A stretch of DNA of 9,670 bases from Candidatus Zipacnadia bacterium. Its GTDB lineage: Bacteria > Armatimonadota > Zipacnadia > Zipacnadales > Zipacnadaceae. The stretch spans positions 1 to 9,670 of the forward strand of contig JALGTI010000095.1 of the NCBI GenBank assembly GCA_029821455.1. Reading direction: 5' to 3'. The translations under genes were made by a program, and so were the position numbers. The notes beneath the pieces were generated by a model. That model saw only the letters and a list, made by a program, of their open reading frames with translations. It was not told the origin of the DNA and ran no database searches. The stretch's first letter is position 1, and the number at the start of each line of letters is the position of its first letter. Below, piece after piece: positions 1 through 5,548 of this stretch.

Positions 1-827
1 AACTTGGCCGCCGTCTCGCCCAAAATCAGCGACTTCTGTTCCTCGCTCAGAAAATCACATTCTTCGGTGACGAACTCTAACTGCTGCTTATAGCTTACGT
101 CAATTGTCAGGCGCGGGTAATCCGTGCCCCACATAATCTTCTCCACACCGGCCACCTCGATCGCTTTCTGTAGCAACTCCTGGGCGCTGCACCATGGATA
201 GGGTCCTTGATTGTAGGTAAGCCCGCCGCTGTCTATGTAGATATTAGGGAACTCTGCCGCAAGCTGCCAGCGCTCGACCGTGTTGGCCCCGAAGTGCGAC
301 ATCACGATCTTCAGTTCCGGAATCGCCTCGGCGAGCTTACGCACATCGGCCACATCGCCGTCTTTCAGGACAATTGGCAAGCCACGGTCGGCGCACTCCC
401 GCCACATCGGCATCAACCCCGACACCGCAATCTCCGGGAACCGCCCTGGCGTTATGACCAGAAACCCCTGCAGTTTCTTTTCGTCAATCGCCTTGCGGAA
501 CTGACCCATCGGGTCATCAAAGTAGGTCTCGTCAAACAACGCAGTACACGAGAACCGCTCGGGGCACTCCCGGCGCACCTGCGCCAGATAGTCATCCTGC
601 TTGCCGTCCATAAACTCCTGTAGCACGACGGCGCGGTCAATCCCGAGCCAGTCGAAGTGCGCGACAGCCAGCTCCCATGTGGAAAGGCTTTTTTCGAACG
701 ATGGCGGCGTGGCATAGTAGGTGCGGCCCTCGGAGTGTGCCAGTCCCCACCCCAGCGCCTCCCGCTCAATTCCAAGGCCCTGGCCGTGCAGGCAGTTCCA
801 CAGGTGAATGTGGGCGTCAATAATCAT
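1..827 (-). CDS. Metal-dependent amidohydrolase (amidohydrolase_2 / ACMSD-like TIM barrel), 3' end outside window
   Basis: This reads as 275 full codons from ATG at 827 with no stop before the window edge, so it is partial. GGAG at 837-834 lies 6 nt before the ATG. The protein opens with MIIDAHIHLW, the strand-1 HxH metal motif (H6, H8). It later carries SHFG (H178) and GTDYPR (D236), which fit the strand-6 His and strand-8 Asp of the amidohydrolase superfamily. At strand 5, where relatives usually have His in a GLPV-hydrophobic-H context, this protein reads GLPIVLKDG with Lys155. The visible end, LGETAAK, resembles the family's usual C-terminal NAAKLF block, so probably only a few residues are missing. 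The family performs hydrolysis or decarboxylation of small cyclic or carboxylated substrates in the cytoplasm. The substrate cannot be told here. It lies downstream of the HDAC-family gene, separated by a repeat array. Confidence 0.88.
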   Translation of the reverse strand, partial: MIIDAHIHLWNCLHGQGLGIEREALGWGLAHSEGRTYYATPPSFEKSLSTWELAVAHFDWLGIDRAVVLQEFMDGKQDDYLAQVRRECPERFSCTALFDETYFDDPMGQFRKAIDEKKLQGFLVITPGRFPEIAVSGLMPMWRECADRGLPIVLKDGDVADVRKLAEAIPELKIVMSHFGANTVERWQLAAEFPNIYIDSGGLTYNQGPYPWCSAQELLQKAIEVAGVEKIMWGTDYPRLTIDVSYKQQLEFVTEECDFLSEEQKSLILGETAAK

Positions 828-842
828 ATCTTGCTCCGTCCT

Positions 843-1010
843 TTACTCCCCCTCTCGTGCAAGGAGAAGGGGTCGCGTGGCCGCTAGGGCACAGCCCCGG
901 GTTCTTACTCCCCCTCTCCTGCAAGGAGAAAGGGTCACGTGGGCGCTAGGGCTCAGCGCTGGCTTCTTACTCCCCCTCTCCTGCAAGGAGAGGGGGCTGG
1001 GGGGTGAGGC
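843..1010. repeat. Three tandem copies of a palindromic repeat, 62-nt period
   Basis: Units begin with TTACTCCCCCTCTC at 843, 905 and 967, exactly 62 nt apart. Units 1 and 2 match at about 54 of 62 positions by hand alignment. Unit 3 shares the first 26 or so bases, then continues into a G-rich tail ending GGGGTGAGG near 1009. Each unit carries a palindrome of the type CCCCCTCTCC-TGCAA-GGAGAGGGGG. It is perfect in unit 3 (972-996) and decayed in units 1 and 2. The array fills the space between the HDAC-family gene and the amidohydrolase. Repeats of this C-rich/G-rich type are dispersed in intergenic DNA of several bacterial phyla. No U-tract follows the hairpin on the minus strand, so it is not an obvious intrinsic terminator. 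Confidence 0.85.
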
Positions 1011-1017
1011 CCACCCA

Positions 1018-2058
1018 TCACAACTGCAGATGCGCCTTATGAACTCTTAGCGCCCGCTCCAGATGCTCCTCCACATTGGCTGTCACGTCTTCGAATGCCA
1101 CCGGCGGCGGCTCGTCTTCCTCCCTGAGCGGCTTGCCCTGCAGGGCGAGGATGGTGTTCTGAACCCCGAGGGCGAGGGCTCCGAGGTCGTATCCCCCCTC
1201 CAGCACCACACACATTCGCCCTTGGCAGACATCCCGCGCGGCGTCCACAGCCAAGCTTACTGCCTTGTGGTATCCATCCGTGGTGAACTCAAACGAAGCT
1301 AGTGGCTCGCGCCAGTGGCCATCGTAGCCGGCCGAGATGAGCACAAACTGCGGCCCGTAGGTATACAACGCTGGCACAATGAGTTCCCTATGTACCCGGA
1401 TCAGGTGCTCATCTCGCGCACCGGGGGGCAAAGGAATGTTGATAGTGAAGCCCGGCCCGTCGGCGGCGCCTATCTCATCCAGCGTTCCTGTGCCCGGATA
1501 GAGCGGCGACTGATGAACTGAGATATACAGCACATCGCGCCGCAGGTAGAACAGGTCGTGGGTGCCATTGCCGTGGTGCACATCCCAGTCAATGATGGCC
1601 ACTCGCTCCAGGCCACCACTCAGCAGGTGCTCAGCGCTCAGGGCAACATTGTTGAAGAAGCAAAAGCCCATCCCCCGATTGGCCAGGGCGTGATGCCCCG
1701 GTGGCCGCACCAGACAGATGGCATTATCTACCTCCCCGGCGACGACTGCTTCTGCTGCCCGCAGGCATCCACCTACTGCCATCACGGCCGCCTCGAACGT
1801 ATGCTTTGTGGCGTAGGTATCCGGGTCGAGGCTGCCGCCGCCCTGGCGACACAGCTTTGCCAGGTACTCGACATAATCTGCTTCGTGCAGGCAGGTTATC
1901 TGCTCTTGCTCCGCAGGCCCGAACTCCAGGTGCTCGAGGTCATCCCACAAGCTGGTAGCTTGCAGGCGGTCAGTAATCGCCTCCAGGCGCCGGTAATTCT
2001 CCGGGTGCGAGGGGTCGCCATGCTCCAGGAAGATTGGATCGTAGATACAGCCGGTCAT
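1018..2058 (-). CDS. Histone-deacetylase-family (AcuC / acetylpolyamine amidohydrolase-like) zinc deacetylase
   Basis: The protein has 346 residues, a full-length single HDAC-fold domain, with ATG at 2058 and TGA at 1020-1018. All catalytic elements are visible: the charge-relay pair in RPPGHHA (H122, H123), zinc ligands D159 and H161 in DWDVHHGNGT, zinc ligand D246 in SAGYDGH, and the transition-state Tyr290 in EGGYDL. Family members remove acetyl or other acyl groups from lysine side chains, polyamines or small amides in the cytoplasm. Bacterial members include AcuC, which acts on acetyl-CoA synthetase, and the polyamine deacetylases; the sequence alone does not decide among these. It begins only 9 nt after the isomerase-like gene's stop, and the best Shine-Dalgarno candidate (around GGCGGGTAGG) overlaps the end of that gene, suggesting translational coupling. 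No signal peptide is seen. Confidence 0.93.
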   Translation of the reverse strand: MTGCIYDPIFLEHGDPSHPENYRRLEAITDRLQATSLWDDLEHLEFGPAEQEQITCLHEADYVEYLAKLCRQGGGSLDPDTYATKHTFEAAVMAVGGCLRAAEAVVAGEVDNAICLVRPPGHHALANRGMGFCFFNNVALSAEHLLSGGLERVAIIDWDVHHGNGTHDLFYLRRDVLYISVHQSPLYPGTGTLDEIGAADGPGFTINIPLPPGARDEHLIRVHRELIVPALYTYGPQFVLISAGYDGHWREPLASFEFTTDGYHKAVSLAVDAARDVCQGRMCVVLEGGYDLGALALGVQNTILALQGKPLREEDEPPPVAFEDVTANVEEHLERALRVHKAHLQL

Positions 2059-2067
2059 CGTCCAGGC

Positions 2068-2895
2068 CTACCCGCCTGCCTTGTCCAGGGCTTCCTTGAG
2101 GCTGTCGAGGCCGGTCCGGCACTGCTCGACCGGGTCCAGCGAGAAGTCGAACACCTCAATGGAGCAGAACCGGTCATACCCTATGTCCAGCAACGCGCGC
2201 ATCAGGGGCACAAAGTCTATCCCGCCGTAGCCGGGTGCACGCTCGTTATCGTCATTGCAGTGATAGTGGCCTAGCAGCTCCCCGGTCTTGCGGATCTCTT
2301 CAGCCAGGTCAGCCTCCACCTGGTTGCCGCTGTAGGTGTCAATGATTACACCGACGTTGGGCAGGTTGATCTCCCTGGCCATCTGGCGGGCCTCCTCAGC
2401 GTGGACGATGAAGTTATTGTCGGTCACAGGCGCCAGCGGCTCAATGCAGATCATATAGTCCTCTGCACCCTCCACCTGGGCTGCCCCTGCCAACCCTTCT
2501 TTGAACCATTCCCACGCCTCTTCGTAAGCGACGCCCTCTTGTACGTTGCGCTGCTTTGGCGAGCCGACCACCTCCATGCTGCCACCGATCTCTACCCCAA
2601 AGCGCACCAGGTCCTTCATATACTCAGCCGTCCGCGCCCTGATTTCGGGGTTTGGATCAGTTGCGTGGTAGCCGGTTGTCCCCGCTAGCAGCCAGTGGAG
2701 CCCGGCCACCTCCAGCCCATACTGCTTCGACAGGTCACGGATCTGCTGCCGCTGCTCCTCGCTGATTTTGCGTACCGAGTCCGAAATAGTGAACGGCGCT
2801 ATCTCGATTCCATCAAACCCCACCTCGGCAGCCGTTTCAAACTGCTGCTCCAACTCCCAGTCCTGAAAGATCTCATTGCAGATAGCAAATTTCAC
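2068..2895 (-). CDS. Sugar phosphate isomerase/epimerase-like TIM barrel (xylose-isomerase-like / AP endonuclease 2 family)
   Basis: The protein has 275 residues, typical for the family. The start is GTG at 2895, chosen because GGAGG (2907-2903) lies 7 nt upstream, and it yields MKFAICNEIF, a normal strand-1 opening. The fold signature is clear: GFDGIEIAP near residues 26-34, then metal-ligand positions E152 in ICIEPL, D186 in VIIDTY, H210/H212 in GHYHCND, and E247 in CSIEVFDF. These match the divalent-metal site of the xylose-isomerase-like superfamily, whose members interconvert keto and aldo sugars or epimerise them (hydroxypyruvate isomerase, tagatose epimerase, IolE/IolI types). The exact reaction is not recognisable. 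It is first in a probable operon with the HDAC-family gene 9 nt downstream, and a 500-bp repeat-rich region lies upstream of it. Confidence 0.9.
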   Translation of the reverse strand: MKFAICNEIFQDWELEQQFETAAEVGFDGIEIAPFTISDSVRKISEEQRQQIRDLSKQYGLEVAGLHWLLAGTTGYHATDPNPEIRARTAEYMKDLVRFGVEIGGSMEVVGSPKQRNVQEGVAYEEAWEWFKEGLAGAAQVEGAEDYMICIEPLAPVTDNNFIVHAEEARQMAREINLPNVGVIIDTYSGNQVEADLAEEIRKTGELLGHYHCNDDNERAPGYGGIDFVPLMRALLDIGYDRFCSIEVFDFSLDPVEQCRTGLDSLKEALDKAGG

Positions 2896-2902
2896 CGTTA
2901 TC

Positions 2903-2907
2903 CCTCC
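2903..2907 (-). promoter_or_regulatory. Shine-Dalgarno GGAGG deciding the GTG start of the isomerase-like gene
   Basis: The minus strand reads TTGGAGGGATAACG and then GTG. The spacing is 7 nt. There is no ATG in the right place, so GTG at 2895 is the supported start. Confidence 0.8.
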
Positions 2908-3062
2908 AATAGCAAGCTACAGACTGTGTGCTTGATAAGCATAACCTCAGCCGTTAGCTTCGCGCCCTGGGCGAAATAACCTTCCGACAAGGTCCTTCTG
3001 AATCTGTGCCGAACTTACCAACCTTCTACCTCTGTCTTCGAGAGTTAGATTTGTGGCCTCTT

Positions 3063-3217
3063 GTAGGGGCGTGATTCAGGTTGTGTTGAGAAACCAAACC
3101 ACTCAGTAGGGCAAGCTTCCAGCTTGCCCCCCACACGCCTGACCACGCACACAGGCTAGAAGCCTGTGCTACTCAGAGGAAGAATGAGCATTATTGAACA
3201 CAACCTTCATCACGCCC
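3063..3217. repeat. Nested inverted-repeat element: GTAG-headed palindrome split by an insertion
   Basis: Positions 3067-3087 and 3197-3217 are inverted repeats matching at 19 of 21 positions. The two mismatches are adjacent and consist of TC on both sides in direct orientation (3076-3077 and 3207-3208). The outer arms alone, GGGCGTGAT and ATCACGCCC, with one TC between them form a compact hairpin, headed by GTAG at 3063-3066. The inner segment, about 3078-3206, is bounded by AGGTTGTGTT and AACACAACCT. The simplest reading is that an approximately 129-bp element with 10-bp terminal inverted repeats entered the loop and duplicated TC (or TTC). The alternative is one long snap-back element with an internal 2-nt bulge. 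No transposase gene lies in the window. Confidence 0.7.
3106..3172. repeat. BIME-like pair of REP hairpins bounded by GTAG and CTAC
   Basis: GTAG at 3106-3109 leads a hairpin with arms GGGCAAGCT (3109-3117) and AGCTTGCCC (3121-3129) and loop TCC. A second hairpin, with arms CACAGGCT (3150-3157) and AGCCTGTG (3161-3168) and loop AGA, is followed by CTAC (3169-3172), which is GTAG on the other strand. Two inverted hairpins, each with a 5' GTAG, is the known layout of a bacterial interspersed mosaic element mobilised by RAYT (REP-associated tyrosine transposase) enzymes. TCA occurs immediately on both sides (3103-3105 and 3173-3175), which may be chance. The assignment to RAYT mobilisation rests on layout only. 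Confidence 0.75.
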
Positions 3218-3239
3218 AGATGATGCCGCTCGTACGATA

Positions 3240-3290
3240 GGCCTTCGCCCCCGTGCCTACTCCGCCGTAGTAGCAACGGCTACGAAGGCC
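3240..3290. repeat. Stem-loop / palindromic repeat in the 500-bp intergenic region
   Basis: GGCCTTCG (3240-3247) pairs with CGAAGGCC (3283-3290). Inside lies GTAGC-AACG-GCTAC (3270-3283), another small palindrome starting with GTAG, which overlaps the outer stem by one base. The alternative inner pairing GCCGT/ACGGC (3264-3268 with 3276-3280) also exists. It is probably another dispersed palindromic repeat, but copy number cannot be judged from a single occurrence. Confidence 0.5.
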
Positions 3291-3301
3291 GGAAGCGGGC
3301 T

Positions 3302-3340
3302 AGGGACTCCGCTGAAGCTATGTCCCTCTCGCGACAGCGG
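3302..3340 (+). other. Possible H-type pseudoknot, 59 nt upstream of the zinc-ribbon ORF
   Basis: AGGGAC (3302-3307) can pair with GTCCCT (3322-3327). CCGCTG, within its loop (3309-3314), can pair with CAGCGG downstream (3335-3340). The two 6-bp stems interleave with linkers of 1, 7 and 7 nt, which is pseudoknot geometry. Two perfect 6-bp stems could arise by chance in repeat-rich DNA. Confidence 0.3.
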
Positions 3341-3352
3341 ATGGCCCGCGAA

Positions 3353-3386
3353 GGCAGGCATCCTTGCCTGTCGGCAGTGGCACTGC
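3353..3386. repeat. Two adjacent short palindromes
   Basis: GGCAGGCA (3353-3360) pairs with TGCCTGTC (3365-3372) across a TCCT loop, with one G-T wobble. Directly after it, GCAGTG-G-CACTGC (3374-3386) is an odd-centred palindrome. They end 12 nt before the zinc-ribbon ORF's ATG and leave little room for a ribosome binding site. Confidence 0.55.
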
Positions 3387-3398
3387 ACGTGAACAGCT

Positions 3399-3617
3399 AT
3401 GACCCGATTGCCTCTGGAGTTGCCTGAGAAGCGACGCCGACCCCGGCGCGCTCAAACGGGCCCATCCAAAGCCCCAACACGCTCCCCACAGCGCGACCGG
3501 CCGCTCTTCCGGGCGCCGCAGGCCGTGACCTGCGGCTACTGTGGAACTGTAGGTACTGTGTTCGAAGAAGTAGGGAAGTGCCGGCGCTGTGGGGCAATTC
3601 TCGTCAGGGATGAGTGA
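3399..3617 (+). CDS. Small zinc-ribbon protein (72 aa), hypothetical
   Basis: This is the only plus-strand gene I support. The N-terminal 40 residues are basic and low in hydrophobic residues (rich in R, K, P), probably disordered. The C-terminal part has CGYC (C45, C48) and CRRC (C61, C64), a CxxC-x12-CxxC zinc ribbon ending three residues after AILV. An in-frame TGA lies 9 nt before the ATG (3390-3392), so no upstream start is available. No Shine-Dalgarno is visible, and short palindromes sit immediately upstream, which lowers confidence in the exact start. It converges on the RCK_C membrane-protein gene with 34 nt between stops. Zinc ribbons of this type bind nucleic acid or proteins; no specific role can be assigned. 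The tail is zinc-ribbon-like enough that I consider it a real gene more likely than a chance ORF. Confidence 0.55.
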   Translation: MTRLPLELPEKRRRPRRAQTGPSKAPTRSPQRDRPLFRAPQAVTCGYCGTVGTVFEEVGKCRRCGAILVRDE

Positions 3618-3651
3618 CTGCCTGGATCTGCTCCCAGCGGCCAGTGTTCCA

Positions 3652-4353
3652 TCAGGCCTCGGCGGCAGGCTTCTGACCCGCCTCCATTCGCAACCCAATC
3701 TGCTCCATCGTCTTCATCGGCCCGTACGCCAGCAGCCGGTCGCCCACGTAGATTATGTCACGCGACCCGGGTGAGGGGATGTATTCATCTCCCCGCTCGA
3801 TGGCGATAACCAGGATCCCCAGGTCACGCGGCCTGGACTCCTGCAACTGCTTGCCGGCCAGTTCGCAGTTCTCATGCACCTCGATGCGCGCGATGCCCCA
3901 ACCCTCGGCCTGAGTCAGTATCTCTTCCACCTCCATCGGCTCCAGGGCTGTGACCCGCTGGAGTTGGGAAGTGATGGCGCGGTCAATAAACTGTGACAGA
4001 CGCGGGAACACAAAGATCCGGTAGATGAGAAACAGAACCAGAAAAACCAAGATGAGCTGCAGCAGGATCATCCAATCAAAGGTCTCCACCCGAAATGTCT
4101 GCAGCAGACCAGTGATCACCGAGGCGATCCCCGCGTAGCCGATCATTATGAGAATCCCAATGATTCTCCGCCGCTGCGGGTGCCTGACGACGTCCTCGGC
4201 AGCCTGGGTAGTAAAGCCGGTTCCAGTGAACGCCGACAGCGCTTGAAACCGCGCCATCTCCGGCGACATCCCCGTCAGTGCCAACGCCAGGGAGCCAATC
4301 CGCACAACGGTCACGCCAAGGATGACAGTTATTGCCAGAATCGCTATGCCCAT
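3652..4353 (-). CDS. Small membrane protein with C-terminal RCK_C (TrkA_C) domain
   Basis: The protein has 233 residues. ATG at 4353 is preceded by GGGG then TGATTAG, a usable ribosome binding site; TGA ends it at 3652. Predicted helices lie at residues 3-27, 64-86 and 94-117. Residues about 145-220 form the RCK_C fold, with IARIEVHENCELAGKQLQE, then LGILVIAIERG and DIIYVGDRLLAYGP, the signature of TrkA C-terminal domains that bind ligands and regulate ion transport. Between helices 1 and 2 lies RFQALSAFTGTGFTT, similar to the pore-loop segment of TrkH/KtrB K+ transporters. The loop that follows is strongly basic (HPQRRR). With three helices and a cytoplasmic RCK_C domain, that loop would also be cytoplasmic, so a pore role is doubtful. 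It starts 30 nt after the URO-D-like gene and is probably co-transcribed with it. Confidence 0.82.
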   Translation of the reverse strand: MGIAILAITVILGVTVVRIGSLALALTGMSPEMARFQALSAFTGTGFTTQAAEDVVRHPQRRRIIGILIMIGYAGIASVITGLLQTFRVETFDWMILLQLILVFLVLFLIYRIFVFPRLSQFIDRAITSQLQRVTALEPMEVEEILTQAEGWGIARIEVHENCELAGKQLQESRPRDLGILVIAIERGDEYIPSPGSRDIIYVGDRLLAYGPMKTMEQIGLRMEAGQKPAAEA

Positions 4354-4383
4354 CTAATCACCCCATCGCCTGACGTGCGTGAT

Positions 4384-5535
4384 CTAGTACCATCCATATT
4401 CATCGCGGGCCTCGTACATCGCCATAATATTCTCTGGCGGCACATCCGCCTGGATATTGTGCACACTGTCGAGCACATAGCCGCCACCGGGGGCCAGGTC
4501 CTCGATGCGCCGCCGCGTTTCATCCTTCACCTGCTGCGGTGTGCCATGCGGAAGCACATCCTGCGTGTCCACGGCGCCCCAGAAGCTCAGCGCATCGCCG
4601 AATTCCCGCTTCAGCCGCGCTGTATCGCCCATCTGGCCAGCACTGACCTGCACGGGGTTAAGGATATCCACTCCACTTTCAATCAGTCCGCCCAGCAGCG
4701 GATAGACGCAGCCACAGGTATGGAAGAACATCTTGAGGTGCGGAGCCAGGCGCTTGACCGCATCAAAGTTATCTTTGTAGCGCGGCTTGAAGAGCCGCTC
4801 AAACATCTCGGGCCGGATGGCGGTGTTCTCCTGATGTCCCAGGTCATCCCCATAGTAGAAGATCTGGCAGTACTCACCCACCACGGGGATAACTGCCTCG
4901 ATGTACTCACGCTTCAACTCCGTGATCTTGTGTACCAGCCATTCGCTCAGCTTTGGTTCGGCCAGCAGGTTCATGTACCCCTGGGCAAAGCCCTGCAGCC
5001 ACAGGAACATCTCCAGAATGCCCGAGCCAAAGCCGCCGATAATGACAGCCTTATCGCTCTCCTCGTACAGGTACTTCGCCGTCTTTCCCATCTCTTCGAG
5101 GTCAACCCCGGCCAGCGGGTCGGGCCAGTCGTAAGCCTTCATTTCGTCAAGTGTCATACCCTCCAGCGGATGGCTGAACATATCGTGATATAACCCACCA
5201 TCCTTCGGCATCCGCCAGCCAATCCCCCACACATCGCGAAACATCGTGTAGTGGTCATCCTCCCACTTGTCTTCGGGCTCCCGCGCCACGCCGTGCAGGA
5301 GGAAGCTAGTGGTATCAACCCCCAGGCGGTCGAGGATATCTTGATGGGGAGTTGCCAACTGCTGAATAGGGTCGAGGATCGGTAGCAATTCGCGGTTGCC
5401 CTCCCCCAGGTAATCCAGCAGGTTCCGATATGCGATCTGGTGGATACCCGTGACATAGGTGGTACCTAGGTCGGTCGGGATTCGCTCGGGCTCCTGGTGA
5501 TTCAATGCCATTACCATTCGTTCTCGTGACGTCAT
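4384..5535 (-). CDS. URO-D superfamily protein (corrinoid methyltransferase MtaA/CmuA-like), not HemE
   Basis: The protein has 383 residues, with ATG at 5535 behind a perfect AGGAGG 7 nt upstream. It opens with a MTSRERMVMALNHQEPERIP block common to uroporphyrinogen-decarboxylase-family paralogues. It continues with YYGDD (228-231), FFHTCGCVYPL (H272, C274, C276), VDILNPVQVSA, LSFWGAVDTQ and VHNIQADVPPENI. The HxC pair corresponds to part of the HxC...C zinc site of MtaA/MtbA methyl-corrinoid:coenzyme M methyltransferases. The third Cys is not obvious, though C276 or H359 may substitute. The conserved HemE N-terminal substrate motif is absent, so haem synthesis is unlikely. Relatives transfer or remove methyl groups via a corrinoid, or have unknown roles. 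No corrinoid-binding protein gene is in the window. It is 110 nt after the exported-protein gene and 30 nt before the RCK_C gene. Confidence 0.87.
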   Translation of the reverse strand: MTSRERMVMALNHQEPERIPTDLGTTYVTGIHQIAYRNLLDYLGEGNRELLPILDPIQQLATPHQDILDRLGVDTTSFLLHGVAREPEDKWEDDHYTMFRDVWGIGWRMPKDGGLYHDMFSHPLEGMTLDEMKAYDWPDPLAGVDLEEMGKTAKYLYEESDKAVIIGGFGSGILEMFLWLQGFAQGYMNLLAEPKLSEWLVHKITELKREYIEAVIPVVGEYCQIFYYGDDLGHQENTAIRPEMFERLFKPRYKDNFDAVKRLAPHLKMFFHTCGCVYPLLGGLIESGVDILNPVQVSAGQMGDTARLKREFGDALSFWGAVDTQDVLPHGTPQQVKDETRRRIEDLAPGGGYVLDSVHNIQADVPPENIMAMYEARDEYGWY

Positions 5536-5542
5536 ATCTTAA

Positions 5543-5548
5543 CCTCCT
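5543..5548 (-). promoter_or_regulatory. Perfect Shine-Dalgarno AGGAGG for the URO-D-like gene
   Basis: The minus strand reads AGGAGGTTAAGAT then ATG, a 7-nt spacing. It is the strongest ribosome binding site in the window and fixes the start at 5535. Confidence 0.88.

Larger units (their letters stand above)
2896..3398. other. 503-bp intergenic region between the isomerase-like gene and the zinc-ribbon ORF
   Basis: I find no supportable gene here. Positions 2909-3062 form the leader side of the isomerase-like gene and hold no promoter I can defend. Positions 3063-3217 hold the nested inverted repeats, and 3240-3386 hold further palindromes. The region separates two minus-strand gene groups, so a promoter for the left-hand group probably lies in it. 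Confidence 0.7.

Noticed and set aside
207..820. Several open frames on both strands over the left end
   Set aside because: The minus-strand frame beginning at 827 carries a complete run of amidohydrolase motifs and reads to the window edge, so the others are shadows.
972..996. Intrinsic terminator after the HDAC-family gene
   Set aside because: The hairpin is strong, but the minus-strand continuation (AGTAAG) has no U-tract, and repeats of this type are dispersed elements.
843..1010. Regularly spaced repeats as a CRISPR array
   Set aside because: The whole 62-nt unit, not just a short repeat, is similar between copies 1 and 2. There are no unique spacers, and no cas genes are seen.
1558..2274. 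238-residue plus-strand open frame
   Set aside because: It lies antisense to the HDAC-family and isomerase-like genes, whose catalytic residues are all intact on the minus strand.
2068..2895. True xylose isomerase (XylA) or endonuclease IV
   Set aside because: The length and ligand set fit the small sugar-phosphate isomerase/epimerase group. XylA is much longer, and endonuclease IV has a larger set of zinc-binding His/Asp/Glu motifs.
4180..5193. 337-residue plus-strand open frame
   Set aside because: It is antisense to the well-supported URO-D-like and RCK_C genes, with composition typical of a shadow frame and no recognisable motif.
4384..5535. Haem-biosynthetic uroporphyrinogen decarboxylase (hemE)
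   Set aside because: The conserved N-terminal substrate-binding motif of HemE is absent and an HxC metal motif of methyltransferase type is present.
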